Below the pieces are notes generated by a model that worked only from the letters and a program-made list of their open reading frames with translations, was not told the origin of the DNA and ran no database searches. Made by a program: the position numbers and the translations under genes. This document shows, one piece after another, positions 41,201 through 50,678 of a stretch of DNA of 64,000 bases. Each line of letters starts with the position of its first letter. The first letter of the stretch is position 1. This DNA comes from Arsukibacterium sp. UBA5043 (GTDB lineage: Bacteria > Pseudomonadota > Gammaproteobacteria > Enterobacterales > Alteromonadaceae), in contig DIBV01000001.1 of the NCBI GenBank assembly GCA_002415085.1, forward strand, positions 398,459 through 462,458, given 5' to 3'.

Positions 41201-41562
41201 CTAATAAAGGTGGTTAACGCCGCCCCTTTCTGGCCGCGCTCTTCTTTATCGATCTGAATAATAACTTCCTGGCCTTCTTTAACCACCTCTTTAATATTAG
41301 GGCGGCCATCAAAGCTATAACCTTTAGGGAAATACTCGCGGGAAATTTCTTTTAACGGTAAAAAACCATGGCGGTCAGCACCGTAATCAACAAATGCAGC
41401 TTCCAGGCTGGGTTCAACCCGGGTAATTTTGCCTTTGTAAATATTCGCTTTTTTTTGTTCATGACCCGGGCTTTCTATGTCCAGGTCATACAATTTTTGG
41501 CCATCGACCAAAGCAACGCGGATTTCTTCTTCCTGCGTGGCATTTATTAACATTCTTTTCAT
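38269..41562 (-). CDS. rne: Ribonuclease E
   Basis: Essential endoribonuclease and scaffold of the RNA degradosome. The 1097-residue protein (E. coli 1061) starts [20 protein letters not shown]. The catalytic half has an S1 domain (about residues 38-120), a DNase I-like domain with the metal ligands in [20 protein letters not shown], and the Zn-link [17 protein letters not shown]. The C-terminal half, from about residue 500, is disordered. It includes an amphipathic segment [19 protein letters not shown] likely to anchor it to the membrane, an Arg-rich RNA-binding region (residues around 590-650) and long Ala/Glu/Thr/Pro-rich runs. Open antisense frames are a by-product of this composition. 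Confidence 0.98.
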   Translation of the reverse strand: MKRMLINATQEEEIRVALVDGQKLYDLDIESPGHEQKKANIYKGKITRVEPSLEAAFVDYGADRHGFLPLKEISREYFPKGYSFDGRPNIKEVVKEGQEVIIQIDKEERGQKGAALTTFISLAGSYLVLMPNNPRAGGISRRIEGDERQDLKDSLGQLEMPDGMGLIVRTAGVGKSYEELDYDLKALLKHWSAITEEAAKRPSPFLIHQESNVVFRAIRDYLRRDVGEILIDNPKIFEEAKVYIQQFRPDFAHRVKMYDGEVPLFMHYQIETQIETAFRREVRLPSGGSIVIDGTEALTAIDINSSKATKGGDIEETAFNTNLEAADEIARQLRLRDLGGLIVIDFIDMTPVRHQREVENRLKDAVKHDRARVQIGRISRFGLLEMSRQRLRPSLGESAGHVCPRCHGRGTIRGTESSALSILRLIEEEAIKDNTSQIHAQVPVSVATYLMNEKRESVRRIEKRNGIQIFIIPNEHLETPNYEVSRIRIDEELDDVSYNMVKAPEVISKPYQPSVEVVKEKPAVSAINIAQSAPARSAPAPASGIPVADAKPDLFSKLSKWFKGLITGSEPKVEHSKTPSQQHTARKEDGRASRNNRDGARDAGRDNTRDSGRDTGRDSSRADSKNDNNRRRNNKRRRPDQVDRAVDKDDSVNSTAAAPVKQDRTPRPAQERSRQPDARKPQTERAAEAASAEQGEEPKERSVAAERRQRRNVRKSVRLNQPAETATAAPELSAETALTGQQTPATAEQTAEAINTTASDNQTTAVSTAKVDDVATSTPQTPEVATENTSGAVTPAVEATAAEAVVSETSDQEEGESTEPRSRNRRSPRHLRAAGQKRKKDQQELAAGTEVPVTENQETTATDVPVVPATVAKPETTAETAVEPTPAVENVADTSDVSTTADTAAEDASEHEKEHVDSKPKAPAKARAKPGRPRAKRKTAETTADKGAESTEKTKAEKAEPVAAAAKQKAVAPEQSELNLAPAENGTATPPTAKAATTEQPAQPAQPKTEPKAEPKTPAPKAAAAKTASRFGNMVVADMAKPVASAAESASVSATETVTPATPVAERPTVSSSTRPAGSAFARQAASAPMTKPEKAE

Positions 41563-42044
41563 TGTTGGGTGACTCTATTATGCAGCCACAACGCAACCTT
41601 ACTGGGCACCTGGGTGTTCAGATGTTATCAGGCATCAAATAATGCAATCTCCCGACTGGGATGCCTGAGGGAACCAAATTGTCACTATTTACAGTATAGT
41701 TATCTGTTTTCGTTTGAATCTGAAACACACCGCCGTTCGGCGTTGCGTTATAGCAAATTATTCTTGTTGCTCAGGTTACTGGAAACTGTGTTTTGCCGTT
41801 ATTGGTAACAGATTACGCAACATCACCTCAGGCAAATGGCTTATTTAAACGCCGGGGCTATAAAAACGTTGGTTTTCACCAAGATTTCGGTATGATCACA
41901 TCCCCTGACGGTGCCGCACAATTTCTCTTATGTCACTTTGAGCGCCCTAATTGCCACATTTTGGCATAATTAGCCGGATGATTATCCCACTAATATGCGT
42001 CGGATAGCAACTTAAAAGTAATTTTAGCAGAGTATTTAAAGCAC
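41563..42044. other. rne-rluC divergent intergenic region
   Basis: 482 bp without a supported gene. It should contain the rne 5' leader, which in relatives is long and autoregulatory, and the rluC promoter (41869-41896). Near 41950-41975 there is an imperfect inverted repeat, AATTGCC/GGCATAATT. I could not recognise the conserved rne leader hairpin by eye. Confidence 0.5.
41869..41896 (+). promoter_or_regulatory. Candidate rluC promoter
   Basis: TTGGTT (41869-41874), a 16-bp spacer and TATGAT (41891-41896). It would give a leader of about 145 nt before rluC. Confidence 0.45.
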
Positions 42045-42998
42045 ATGGCAGATGAAATCAAATTACCAATACAAATGATTGAAATAGAAGATGATTTTAT
42101 CGGTCAGCGAATAGACAATTTTTTGCTGGCACGCTTGAGAGGGGTGCCCAAAAGTGTCATTTACCGCGTTTTGCGAAAAGGTGAGGTGCGAGTTAATAAA
42201 AAACGCGTCAAACCTGAGTATAAGTTACAGCAGGCGGATATCGTCCGGGTGCCACCGTTAACTGTTGCCGCAGAGCCGGATAGAGTGTCAGTAAAGTTAA
42301 CTTTGGTCAGCGAACTGGAAAGTCATATTCTGTTTGAGGACAGCGACCTGATCGTACTTAACAAGCCTTCAGGCATGGCAGTGCATGGCGGCAGTGGTTT
42401 GCAGTTCGGCGTTATTGAAGCGATGCGAGCCTTACGCCCGCAAGCGAAACTGCTGGAACTCGTGCACCGGCTGGACCGCGATACGTCCGGCTGTTTACTC
42501 ATTGCCAAAAAGCGCTCGGTACTTACGCATTTACATGCCCAGTTACGTGATAAAACCGTTGAGAAAAAATATTGGGCACTGGTCAGTGGTGACTGGGACA
42601 ATAAAGTGCGTAAAGTGACCGATGCGCTTAGAAAAAATACCCTGCAGTCGGGCGAACGGGTGGTTAAAGTTGACGAGGTTAATGGGAAACCGTCAGAAAC
42701 CCGCTTTCGAATTTTGCAGCGTTATCAGGAAGGCACTCTGGTGGAAGCTTTTCCGGTTACCGGTCGGACGCATCAAATTCGGGTGCATACTGCCTGCAAA
42801 GGACATCCTATCGCCTGTGACGACAAGTACGGCGACAACGCCTTTAGTAGTCAGATGCAGCAGCTAGGACTAAACCGGTTGTTTTTGCATGCCAAAAGCC
42901 TCAGTTTTACCCACCCGAACAGTTTGACGACGATGCGGATTGAGGCACCACTTGATGTGCAGCTGGAAAGCGCGATGACCAGATTAACGAGAAAGTAG
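42045..42998 (+). CDS. rluC: 23S rRNA pseudouridine synthase RluC
   Basis: Converts uridines 955, 2504 and 2580 (E. coli numbering) of 23S rRNA to pseudouridine. 317 residues (E. coli 319). An N-terminal S4 RNA-binding domain (QRIDNFLLARLRGVPKSVIY) precedes the RluA-type catalytic domain, with the catalytic Asp in HRLDRDTSGCLLIAKK, and GRTHQIRVHTACKGHPIACD. Position next to rne is conserved in gammaproteobacteria. It is followed 1 bp later by the HAD gene. Confidence 0.96.
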   Translation: MADEIKLPIQMIEIEDDFIGQRIDNFLLARLRGVPKSVIYRVLRKGEVRVNKKRVKPEYKLQQADIVRVPPLTVAAEPDRVSVKLTLVSELESHILFEDSDLIVLNKPSGMAVHGGSGLQFGVIEAMRALRPQAKLLELVHRLDRDTSGCLLIAKKRSVLTHLHAQLRDKTVEKKYWALVSGDWDNKVRKVTDALRKNTLQSGERVVKVDEVNGKPSETRFRILQRYQEGTLVEAFPVTGRTHQIRVHTACKGHPIACDDKYGDNAFSSQMQQLGLNRLFLHAKSLSFTHPNSLTTMRIEAPLDVQLESAMTRLTRK

Positions 42999-42999
42999 T

Positions 43000-43659
43000 A
43001 TGACCCAGCAGAATAATAGCAACGTCGACCTGGTGATATTTGACTGGGATGGTACGGTAATGGACTCCATTGGTCGCATCGTATCTTCGATGCAGGCTGC
43101 CGCTGGTTTAACGGGGCTCGTTGTGCCAAGCAGTTACGCCGTTAAGCAAATTATTGGTTTAAGTCTGGATCCGGCATTCGCTGTGCTTTTTCCCGACACG
43201 AATACCACGCAGCGCGCTCAGCTGTTTGAGCATTACCGCGATCATTACACGATTTACGATACGACGCCGACACCATTATTTGCCGGAGTAGAGCAGGTAT
43301 TAAAGGCGCTGGCTGAACAAAATATCTTGCTGGCCGTTGCCACGGGCAAGGCCAGAAAAGGCCTGGACCGGATGTTTGCGGAAACCGGGCTGGCTGACTA
43401 TTTTGTTACCAGTCGCTGCGCTGATGAGGCACAGTCGAAACCGCACCCGGATATGCTATTGCAGATAAGTCAGCAGTTAGACATTAAACCTGCCAACGCT
43501 ATTATGGTCGGAGACACCAGCCATGATATGAAAATGGCTCAGTCGATTGCGATGCCAAGAGTAGGGGTAACCCATGGCGTGCATGGGGCGGAAGTGTTAA
43601 GTCAATTTCAGCCCAAAGCGATAATTGACGATTTACCTTCGTTGCTGTCACATATATAG
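43000..43659 (+). CDS. HAD-superfamily hydrolase, phosphoglycolate-phosphatase-like
   Basis: 219 residues with HAD motif I DLVIFDWDGTVMDS (nucleophile and acid/base Asp), motif II AVATGKARKG, a conserved Lys in SKPHPDMLL and motif IV MVGDTSHDMKMA. A helical cap lies between motifs I and II, so it is subfamily IA. It probably dephosphorylates a small metabolite; the substrate is not known. Its start is 1 bp past the rluC stop, so the pair is an operon. Confidence 0.9.
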   Translation: MTQQNNSNVDLVIFDWDGTVMDSIGRIVSSMQAAAGLTGLVVPSSYAVKQIIGLSLDPAFAVLFPDTNTTQRAQLFEHYRDHYTIYDTTPTPLFAGVEQVLKALAEQNILLAVATGKARKGLDRMFAETGLADYFVTSRCADEAQSKPHPDMLLQISQQLDIKPANAIMVGDTSHDMKMAQSIAMPRVGVTHGVHGAEVLSQFQPKAIIDDLPSLLSHI

Positions 43660-43698
43660 CTGTCACATATATAGCGCTGCGTCCGGACTGCTGGCTGC

Positions 43699-44304
43699 TC
43701 AATAGCCAGCAGTTAATAAGTCGACGCCTTCATTTCGTAGCAGTTGCAATAGCTTGATTAGCGGCAGACCAATCAGACTGTTGGGATCGTCGCCCCGTAA
43801 TGCACTGAATAAACTGATACCTAAGCCTTCACTCTTAAAACTTCCGGCGCAGTCCAGAGGCTGCTCTCGTGCGACATACGCTGCAATCTCCTGTTCGTTA
43901 AGGATACGAAAACTTACGGTAAAAGGCTCAACAATAAGCTGGCATTGAGCCGTTGTTGCGTTAATCAGGGCCAGACCGGTTAAAAACGTCACACTGTGGC
44001 CACTAAACTGACTCAACTGGGCGATGGCATTGTCCACGGTATGTGGTTTGCCGATAATCTGACCATTAAACACGGCTACCTGATCAGAACCAATCACCAA
44101 CCCTTCGCTTAGCGTGTTTGCCACGGCTTGTGCCTTTGCTCTTGCCAGTCGGCGGACCAGCGCCGTTGCATCTTCGCCAGAAAACGGCGTTTCGTCTGTT
44201 TCAGGTTTGACTGCGGTAAAGTGTGGCGTTAACTTCGCCAGTAATTGCCGTCGATATACCGAGGTAGAGGCCAGATAAAGCGCGGGCAGCGCAGATTGAT
44301 TCAT
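43699..44304 (-). CDS. yceF: Maf-type nucleotide pyrophosphatase YceF
   Basis: House-cleaning enzyme of the Maf family; the YceF subgroup hydrolyses m7GTP. 201 residues beginning [20 protein letters not shown], with the family start LASTSxxRRxLL, ETDETP, the catalytic-loop [17 protein letters not shown] and FKSEGLG near the C-terminus. The ATG at 44304 has GAAGG upstream and aligns with the family start; an ATG at 44349 adds 15 unrelated residues. It is divergent from yceD, as in E. coli. Confidence 0.92.
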   Translation of the reverse strand: MNQSALPALYLASTSVYRRQLLAKLTPHFTAVKPETDETPFSGEDATALVRRLARAKAQAVANTLSEGLVIGSDQVAVFNGQIIGKPHTVDNAIAQLSQFSGHSVTFLTGLALINATTAQCQLIVEPFTVSFRILNEQEIAAYVAREQPLDCAGSFKSEGLGISLFSALRGDDPNSLIGLPLIKLLQLLRNEGVDLLTAGY

Positions 44305-44414
44305 AAAACCTTCAATGCAGACGATTAAAACGCTATTATGCCAACTCAATACGTGTTGTACAAAGGACGGTTTTTAAGCGGGCAATAAAAAGCAGAAAAA
44401 ACTATGGGATCCCT

Positions 44415-44443
44415 TTGACAGCAGGGGTTGGGTTCTATATGAT
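44415..44443 (+). promoter_or_regulatory. Strong sigma70 promoter of yceD-rpmF
   Basis: Consensus TTGACA (44415-44420), a 17-bp spacer and TATGAT (44438-44443). The predicted transcription start lies within a few bases of the yceD ATG at 44453. Confidence 0.75.
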
Positions 44444-44452
44444 GCGCGCCTT

Positions 44453-44980
44453 ATGCAAAAAGTGAAAATACCTGTTACGCTTGATCCGGTTAAAGCTGCC
44501 CAGAAACGGTCGGTGTTTGACGGCATAGTGCTGCTGCAAACCTTAACCCGGTTAACAGAGAGCCTGGTTGAAAAGCAAGGTGAAGTGGCAGTAAGAATTG
44601 AATGCGGTACCGATGAGCAGGGCCTGGCTGTATTACACGGCGAGGCGGCATGTCAGGTTGCTGTATGTTGTGAACGTTGTGGCGAGCCGATGCAGCTGGT
44701 GTTAGACAGCAAGTTTGTCTACACCCCGGTGAAAGGTGATGATGATGCAGCGCTGGCATTAATACCAGAGCGATATGATGTTGTCGTCCGCAATGAGCAT
44801 GGCGAAATAAATTTACGGCAGTTGGTTGAGGATGAACTTATTCTGGCATTACCACTGTTTCCGATGCATGATGCAGCAGCTTGCCATATTAGCGCTGATG
44901 CGATGAGCTTCGGAGATATAGGGCCAGAACCAGAAAAACCAAACCCCTTTGCCATACTGCAAGAACTGAAAAAAAAGTGA
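44453..44980 (+). CDS. yceD: YceD, 23S rRNA accumulation protein
   Basis: DUF177 protein encoded ahead of rpmF in most bacteria and linked to 23S rRNA accumulation. 175 residues with AACQVAVCCERCGEPMQLVL, a Cys cluster typical of the family, and the C-terminal NPFAILQELKKK. No Shine-Dalgarno is seen before the ATG, and the promoter places the transcript start almost at the codon, so the mRNA may be leaderless. It lies 15 bp before rpmF. Confidence 0.93.
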   Translation: MQKVKIPVTLDPVKAAQKRSVFDGIVLLQTLTRLTESLVEKQGEVAVRIECGTDEQGLAVLHGEAACQVAVCCERCGEPMQLVLDSKFVYTPVKGDDDAALALIPERYDVVVRNEHGEINLRQLVEDELILALPLFPMHDAAACHISADAMSFGDIGPEPEKPNPFAILQELKKK

Positions 44981-44995
44981 TTTAGGAGAAATACC

Positions 44996-45160
44996 ATGGC
45001 TGTTCAGCAAAACAAAAAATCTCGTGCACGTCGTGACATGCGCCGTTCACACGATGCATTAACTGGCCCTACGCTGTCAGTTGATTCAACTACCGGTGAA
45101 ACGCATCGTCGTCACCACATTACTGCCGATGGTTTTTACAAAGGTCGTAAAGTAAAGTAA
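44996..45160 (+). CDS. rpmF: Ribosomal protein bL32
   Basis: A 54-residue protein of the large ribosomal subunit, [20 protein letters not shown] onward, ending GFYKGRKVK. It matches bL32 throughout and is slightly shorter than E. coli (57). The ribosome site TTTAGGAGAAATACC precedes the ATG. It is located between yceD and plsX, as usual. Confidence 0.98.
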   Translation: MAVQQNKKSRARRDMRRSHDALTGPTLSVDSTTGETHRRHHITADGFYKGRKVK

Positions 45161-45166
45161 GCCTGG

Positions 45167-46207
45167 ATGCACCTGGTGCAGCCAATAAAGATTAAACTTG
45201 CTTTAGATATGATGGGGGGCGATCATGGCCCCCTTACTACTATTGCTGCCGCCCTGGCAGCGATTGCTGAGTTCCCCCAGCTAGATCTGGTGTTGTGCGG
45301 CGACACCGAGATGTTGCAACAACAATTGCGTTTCCATAACAGTTTTCCTCACCCCCGACTTAGCCTGGTTGCCAGTAATCACGATGTTGGCATGGCCGAC
45401 AAGCCATCGGTTGCCCTTCGCAGCAAACGAGAATCATCAATGCGCAAAGCGCTCGATTTAGTCGAGCAGGGCGAAGTGCAAGCCTGTGTCAGTGCCGGTA
45501 ATACCGGAGCACTGATTGCGATGGCGCATTATGTATTGAAAATGCTAAACGGTGTCGAACGCCCGGCGTTGATCAGTGGTTTACCCAGTTGTCAGGGCAA
45601 CCCGGTTTATATGCTGGATTTAGGCGCCACGGTTAATTGTGATGCAGATACTTTATTTCAATTTGCCGTGATGGGCGCGGTTATGGCCGAAGAGGTGGTG
45701 GGTATTCGCCATCCTAAGGTGGCATTGCTGAACATGGGCGAAGAGGAGATCAAAGGCTCTGATCAAATTAAGCGGGCGTCGCAATTGCTAACCCACTGTA
45801 ACGACATTAACTATATTGGCTATATCGAAGGCGATGATATTTTTTCGGGTAAAGCCGACGTTATTGTCTGCGATGGATTTGTCGGCAATGTGGCGTTAAA
45901 AACCTGCGAAGGTGTGGCCAAGCTGATATTGCGCCGCTTTGAAACCAGTTTGCGTCAGCGGGTCAGTGCTCAATTTTTCAGCTGGCTGCTGAAACCTTTC
46001 ATAAAAAGTCTTTATCAGGGGGTGAACCCCGACCACTATAATGGCGCAAGTCTGATAGGATTGCGCGGAATTGTAGTGAAAAGTCACGGAAATGCGACAA
46101 AAGACGCATTTTTAAGTGCCATCCGACAAGCAGTGCGCGAGGTTGAACGCCAGGTGCCTGCTAAAATTAAAGATCGGCTGGAACACGTATTAATTGATAA
46201 AGCATAG
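45167..46207 (+). CDS. plsX: Phosphate acyltransferase PlsX
   Basis: Makes acyl-phosphate from acyl-ACP for phospholipid synthesis. 346 residues, with LALDMMGGDHGPLTTIAAAL, SAGNTGALIAMAHYVLK and DGFVGNVALKTCEG, all typical. The stop is 6 bp before fabH. The ATG at 45167 lies 6 bp after the rpmF stop; the conserved part begins at about residue 9. Confidence 0.97.
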   Translation: MHLVQPIKIKLALDMMGGDHGPLTTIAAALAAIAEFPQLDLVLCGDTEMLQQQLRFHNSFPHPRLSLVASNHDVGMADKPSVALRSKRESSMRKALDLVEQGEVQACVSAGNTGALIAMAHYVLKMLNGVERPALISGLPSCQGNPVYMLDLGATVNCDADTLFQFAVMGAVMAEEVVGIRHPKVALLNMGEEEIKGSDQIKRASQLLTHCNDINYIGYIEGDDIFSGKADVIVCDGFVGNVALKTCEGVAKLILRRFETSLRQRVSAQFFSWLLKPFIKSLYQGVNPDHYNGASLIGLRGIVVKSHGNATKDAFLSAIRQAVREVERQVPAKIKDRLEHVLIDKA

Positions 46208-46213
46208 GTTCGC

Positions 46214-47173
46214 ATGTACTCACGCATTATTGGCACCGGGAGTTATTTCCCGTCACAAGTTCGCACCAACGCAGATTTGGAAACCATGGTGGAAACCACC
46301 GATGAATGGATTATCGAGCGAACCGGAATAAAAGAGCGACGGATTATCGGGGCTGATGAGTCGGTTGCCACCATGGGCGCGCAGGCGGCATTAAAAGCGA
46401 TAGAGGCCGCAGGGGTAGATAAAAACAGCATTGATATGATTATCTGTGCGACCACCAGCGCGTCGCGGGCCTTACCCAGCGCTGCCTGTGAAATTCAACG
46501 TGAACTAGCTATACCTGTGATTCCCGCATTTGATATTGCTGCGGCTTGTGCCGGCTTTTGCTACGGCTTAAGCGTGGCTGATCAGTATATAAAAACCGGT
46601 ATGGCGAAACGCATAATGGTCATCGGTTCAGACTGTTTATCGCAGTTAGTCAGCCCGGAAGACCGTTCAATGGTGATTTTATTTGGTGATGCTGCAGGCG
46701 CAGTACTGCTCGAAGCGTCTGAACAGCCGGGTATTCTGTCAACTCATATTCACGCCGAGGGCAAATATTCAGAATTATTATATGTTGATAATCCTATCCG
46801 GGGTAACGAGAGCTCAGTTCATACGTCATGGGGCAGTATGAAGGGTAATGACGTATTTAAAGTGGCCGTTACCAAGTTATCGCAGGTCGTTGAACAAACG
46901 CTCAGTGCCAATAATATGGATAAATCAGAAATAGACTGGCTGGTACCGCATCAGGCAAACTTGCGAATTATCTCGGCGGTGGCCCGTAAACTGGATATGT
47001 CGATGGATCAGGTGGTGATTAACCTGGATCGTTATGGCAATACCTCTGCCGCAACCGTGCCGACAGCGCTGGATGAAGCAATCCGCGACGGCCGGATTAA
47101 ACGTGGCCAGACCCTACTGTTGGAAGCCTTCGGCGGTGGATTTGCCTGGGCATCTGCGCTGGTTCGTTACTGA
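46214..47173 (+). CDS. fabH: Beta-ketoacyl-ACP synthase III
   Basis: Condenses acetyl-CoA with malonyl-ACP to start fatty-acid synthesis. 319 residues with the catalytic Cys in [14 protein letters not shown], the His in [11 protein letters not shown] and the Asn in [16 protein letters not shown]-terminal [22 protein letters not shown] matches the family. Confidence 0.97.
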   Translation: MYSRIIGTGSYFPSQVRTNADLETMVETTDEWIIERTGIKERRIIGADESVATMGAQAALKAIEAAGVDKNSIDMIICATTSASRALPSAACEIQRELAIPVIPAFDIAAACAGFCYGLSVADQYIKTGMAKRIMVIGSDCLSQLVSPEDRSMVILFGDAAGAVLLEASEQPGILSTHIHAEGKYSELLYVDNPIRGNESSVHTSWGSMKGNDVFKVAVTKLSQVVEQTLSANNMDKSEIDWLVPHQANLRIISAVARKLDMSMDQVVINLDRYGNTSAATVPTALDEAIRDGRIKRGQTLLLEAFGGGFAWASALVRY

Positions 47174-47207
47174 TTTTTCGTTACCGTTTAAACATGCAGG
47201 ACAAAAA

Positions 47208-48149
47208 ATGACTCAAAAACTTGCAATCGTATTTCCCGGGCAGGGTTCACAAAGCGTGGGTATGCTTGGCGATCTTTATCAGCATGATAGTGTCAAAGCC
47301 ACCTTTGCCGAGGCCTCTGCCGCGCTGGGTTATGACTTATGGTCACTGACGGCTAATGGTCCGGAAGCGGATTTAAATGAAACACATCGCACACAACCGG
47401 CACTTCTCACTGCATCAGTCGCTATCTGGCGCCTGTGGCAACAACAAGGTGGTGCTATGCCGGTATATCTGGCGGGTCATTCTCTGGGCGAATACTCGGC
47501 CTTGGTTTGTGCGCAAGTGTTAAGCCTTGGCACGGCGGTGAAGCTGGTTGAACAACGTGGGCACTATATGCAACAGGCGGTGCCGGCCGGGGTTGGCGCT
47601 ATGTCTGCCATTATTGGCCTGGATGATGTTGCCATTACCAAAGCCTGCGCCGAAGCGGCACAGGGTGAAATCGTCGCGCCGGTAAATTATAATTCGCCGG
47701 GCCAGGTTGTCATCGCTGGCCATAAAGCTGCGGTAGAACGGGCTGGTGAGCTGTGTAAAGCAGCCGGTGCCAAACGGGCTTTGCCGTTGCCGGTAAGTGT
47801 TCCTTCACATTGCGCCCTGATGCGCCCGGCTGCAGAACAACTGGCTACGGATTTAGCGGCACTGACTTTTAATACCCCGCAATTACCGGTGATAAACAAC
47901 GTTGATGTCAGTATTGCTATTGACAGTGCCGCCGTAAAAGAGGCACTGGTTCGTCAGTTGTACAGCCCGGTTCGCTGGACCGAAACCATTCAATGGCTGG
48001 CCAGTCAGGGCGTGACTGACGTGATTGAGATAGGCGCTGGCAAGGTACTAAGTGGCCTGGTTAAACGTATTGATAAAAATCTTAATACCAGTTCGGTGAA
48101 TGATCAGGCGTCGCTGCAGTCTGCGTTAACTCAGCTTACACAGGAATAA
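47208..48149 (+). CDS. fabD: Malonyl-CoA:ACP transacylase
   Basis: Loads malonyl onto ACP. 313 residues starting MTQKLAIVFPGQGSQSVGML, with the nucleophile Ser in LAGHSLGEYSALVCA and the active-site His in PVSVPSHCALM. The ATG at 47208 follows AGGACAAAAA; a longer upstream frame runs into fabH and is not conserved. Confidence 0.97.
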   Translation: MTQKLAIVFPGQGSQSVGMLGDLYQHDSVKATFAEASAALGYDLWSLTANGPEADLNETHRTQPALLTASVAIWRLWQQQGGAMPVYLAGHSLGEYSALVCAQVLSLGTAVKLVEQRGHYMQQAVPAGVGAMSAIIGLDDVAITKACAEAAQGEIVAPVNYNSPGQVVIAGHKAAVERAGELCKAAGAKRALPLPVSVPSHCALMRPAAEQLATDLAALTFNTPQLPVINNVDVSIAIDSAAVKEALVRQLYSPVRWTETIQWLASQGVTDVIEIGAGKVLSGLVKRIDKNLNTSSVNDQASLQSALTQLTQE

Positions 48150-48151
48150 TT

Positions 48152-48898
48152 ATGACAAATTTACTTTCATTAGAGGGCAAAGTTGCTTTGGTAACGGGAG
48201 CCAGTCGTGGTATTGGCAAAGCTATTGCAGAGCAATTAGCCGCCTTGGGAGCAAAAGTAGTGGGTACCGCTACTTCGGAAAAAGGCGCGGCCGCTATTTC
48301 GGCTTATCTGGCCGATAAAGGCCAGGGGCTGGTGTTAAACGTTACTGACCCTGAGTCAATTGAACATTGTTTAACCGAAATCAAAAACCAGTTTGGCGAA
48401 ATTGATATTTTGATTAATAATGCTGGTATTACCCGCGACAATTTATTAATGCGGATGAAAGACGACGAGTGGTTTGACATTATTCAGACTAACCTGACAT
48501 CGGTATTCCGGTTAAGCAAAGCAGTGTTGCGTAGTATGATGAAAAAGCGTTATGGTCGCATTGTTACTATTGGCTCCGTGGTGGGTTCAATGGGTAATGC
48601 CGGCCAAACTAACTATGCGGCGGCTAAAGCGGGGGTGTTAGGTTTTACCAAGTCGTTGGCACGCGAAGTGGCATCACGCGGTATTACGGTTAATGCCGTT
48701 TCGCCGGGTTTTATTGATACAGATATGACTAAAGAGCTGTCTGACGAGCAAAAAGAAGCTATTTTTTCTCAGGTGCCGGCCAATCGGCTGGGGCAGCCAG
48801 AAGAGATTGCAGCGACAGTTGCTTTTTTAGTTTCAGCACCGGCAGCCTATATTACTGGTGAAACAATTCACGTTAACGGCGGGATGTATATGCTCTGA
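48152..48898 (+). CDS. fabG: 3-oxoacyl-ACP reductase
   Basis: NADPH-dependent reduction of beta-ketoacyl-ACP. 248 residues of the short-chain dehydrogenase fold: VTGASRGIGKAIAEQ for the cofactor, NNAGITRDNLLMRM, and the Ser-Tyr-Lys triad in IGSVVGSMGNAGQTNYAAAK. The start is 2 bp after the fabD stop. Confidence 0.98.
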   Translation: MTNLLSLEGKVALVTGASRGIGKAIAEQLAALGAKVVGTATSEKGAAAISAYLADKGQGLVLNVTDPESIEHCLTEIKNQFGEIDILINNAGITRDNLLMRMKDDEWFDIIQTNLTSVFRLSKAVLRSMMKKRYGRIVTIGSVVGSMGNAGQTNYAAAKAGVLGFTKSLAREVASRGITVNAVSPGFIDTDMTKELSDEQKEAIFSQVPANRLGQPEEIAATVAFLVSAPAAYITGETIHVNGGMYML

Positions 48899-49025
48899 GC
48901 AGAGCAGGTTTGACCAGCAAAAAATGCTGGTAAGCATGCTTGCAACAATTGCAGCTTACGCATAAACTAGCGCCACACAAAATTGCACGAATTGTTGCGA
49001 TTTATATGAGAAAAAGGAAGAAAAG

Positions 49026-49262
49026 ATGAGCAACATCGAAGAACGCGTTAAAAAAATTATCATTGAGCAACTGGGTGTTAAAGAAGACGAAGTAAAGAAC
49101 GAAGCGTCTTTCGTTGATGACTTAGGTGCCGACTCACTGGATACTGTTGAGCTGGTAATGGCGCTGGAAGAAGAATTCGATACTGAAATCCCTGACGAAG
49201 AAGCAGAGAAAATCACTACTGTACAGTCGGCGATTGACTACATTAAAGCCCACGCTGAGTAA
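49026..49262 (+). CDS. acpP: Acyl carrier protein
   Basis: A 78-residue acidic carrier with the phosphopantetheine-attachment Ser in [20 protein letters not shown]. It is almost identical in length and motif to E. coli AcpP. AAAAGGAAGAAAAG precedes the ATG. The 127-bp gap from fabG contains a hairpin (CCAGCA/TGCTGG near 48913) and probably a separate promoter, consistent with the need for high ACP levels. Confidence 0.98.
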   Translation: MSNIEERVKKIIIEQLGVKEDEVKNEASFVDDLGADSLDTVELVMALEEEFDTEIPDEEAEKITTVQSAIDYIKAHAE

Positions 49263-49275
49263 GCGAAAAGCTTGT

Positions 49276-49302
49276 AAAACGGGTAGCTTAGCTACCCGTT
49301 TT
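49276..49302 (+). terminator. Terminator after acpP
   Basis: Perfect 12-bp stem AAAACGGGTAGC/GCTACCCGTTTT with a 3-nt loop and T-rich tail. It sits 40 bp before fabF, so it may attenuate rather than fully stop transcription. Confidence 0.8.
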
Positions 49303-49342
49303 CGTTTCAAGACAGATAAAATTTGCTAAGACGGAGGACACG

Positions 49343-50581
49343 ATGGCAAAACGTCGTGTGGTAGTGACTGGTCTGGGAATGTTAACGCCACTGGGCAATG
49401 ACGTAACCAGTAGCTGGCAGGCTATGCAGCAAGCCAAGAGTGGCATTGGTTTTATTGAGCATTTCGATACCAGTGCATACACTACGAAGTTTGCAGGGTT
49501 GGTAAAAAATTTCGATATTGAACCTTATTTTCCGGCCAAAGAAGCCAAGAAAATGGATTTATTTATTCAATATGGTGTTGCGGCCGGTATTCAGGCATTT
49601 CGTGACTCCGGATTGGAAATCTCCGAACAGAATGCGCCACGAATTGGTGTAGCTATTGGTTCTGGCATCGGTGGCCTGGGGTTAATTGAAGAAAATCATA
49701 CCAAACTGATAAACAGCGGCCCTAAACGATTGTCGCCGTTTTTTGTTCCCTCGACCATTATTAATATGATTGCGGGTCATCTGTCCATCAACCTTGGGTT
49801 GCAGGGACCGAATATCAGTATTGTTACCGCTTGTACTACCGGGGTACACAATATTGGTCAGGCGGCCAGGATGATTGCCTACGGTGATGCCGATGCAATG
49901 ATAGCGGGTGGTGCAGAAAAAGCCTCTACGCCACTTGGCATGGGTGGTTTTGGTGCGGCGAGGGCATTGTCTACCCGTAATGATGCACCAGAGCAAGCCA
50001 GTCGTCCCTGGGATAAAGACCGTGATGGTTTTGTGTTAGGTGATGGTGCGGGTGTTATGGTGGTTGAAGAATACGAGCATGCAAAAGCCCGCGGTGCAAA
50101 AATTTATGCTGAACTGGTTGGTTTTGGCATGAGCGGTGATGCCTATCACATGACCTCACCACCAGAAAGTGGCACCGGTGCGGCGTTATCAATGAAAAAT
50201 GCCTTGAATGATGCCGGAGTAAACCCGGATCAGGTGCAGTATATTAATGCGCATGGTACCTCAACCCCAGCGGGTGATATTGCTGAAACCATGGCGATTA
50301 AATCAGTTTTTGGTGCTAAACCACAAAACCTGATGGTCAGTTCATCCAAATCAATGATGGGGCACTTGCTTGGCGCTGCCGGCTCGGTAGAGTCAATTAT
50401 CACCGTATTGTCCTTGCAGGATCAGCTGGTGACGCCGACCATTAATCTGGATAACCCCAGCGAAGGCTGTGATCTGGATTATGTTCCTCATACCGCTCGC
50501 CAGGCAAAGCTTGAGTTTGCTCTTTGCAATTCATTCGGTTTTGGTGGTACCAACGGTTCTATCTTGTTTAAACGGATATAA
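49343..50581 (+). CDS. fabF: Beta-ketoacyl-ACP synthase II
   Basis: Elongating condensing enzyme. 412 residues with the catalytic Cys in [14 protein letters not shown], and His residues in [12 protein letters not shown] and [15 protein letters not shown]-terminal [18 protein letters not shown] matches FabF. The ribosome site ACGGAGGACACG is strong. Confidence 0.98.
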   Translation: MAKRRVVVTGLGMLTPLGNDVTSSWQAMQQAKSGIGFIEHFDTSAYTTKFAGLVKNFDIEPYFPAKEAKKMDLFIQYGVAAGIQAFRDSGLEISEQNAPRIGVAIGSGIGGLGLIEENHTKLINSGPKRLSPFFVPSTIINMIAGHLSINLGLQGPNISIVTACTTGVHNIGQAARMIAYGDADAMIAGGAEKASTPLGMGGFGAARALSTRNDAPEQASRPWDKDRDGFVLGDGAGVMVVEEYEHAKARGAKIYAELVGFGMSGDAYHMTSPPESGTGAALSMKNALNDAGVNPDQVQYINAHGTSTPAGDIAETMAIKSVFGAKPQNLMVSSSKSMMGHLLGAAGSVESIITVLSLQDQLVTPTINLDNPSEGCDLDYVPHTARQAKLEFALCNSFGFGGTNGSILFKRI

Positions 50582-50600
50582 CCCCCTGGTATCGACATCA

Positions 50601-50628
50601 AAGGCTGCCGCGGCAGCCTTTGTTTTAT
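50601..50628 (+). terminator. Terminator after fabF
   Basis: Perfect 20-bp palindrome AAGGCTGCCGCGGCAGCCTT followed by TGTTTT. Confidence 0.75.
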
Positions 50629-50678
50629 CTGCAAATTAAGGCATACTCGGCTTTATTTACCTGTTGTTATAGCGCTAC

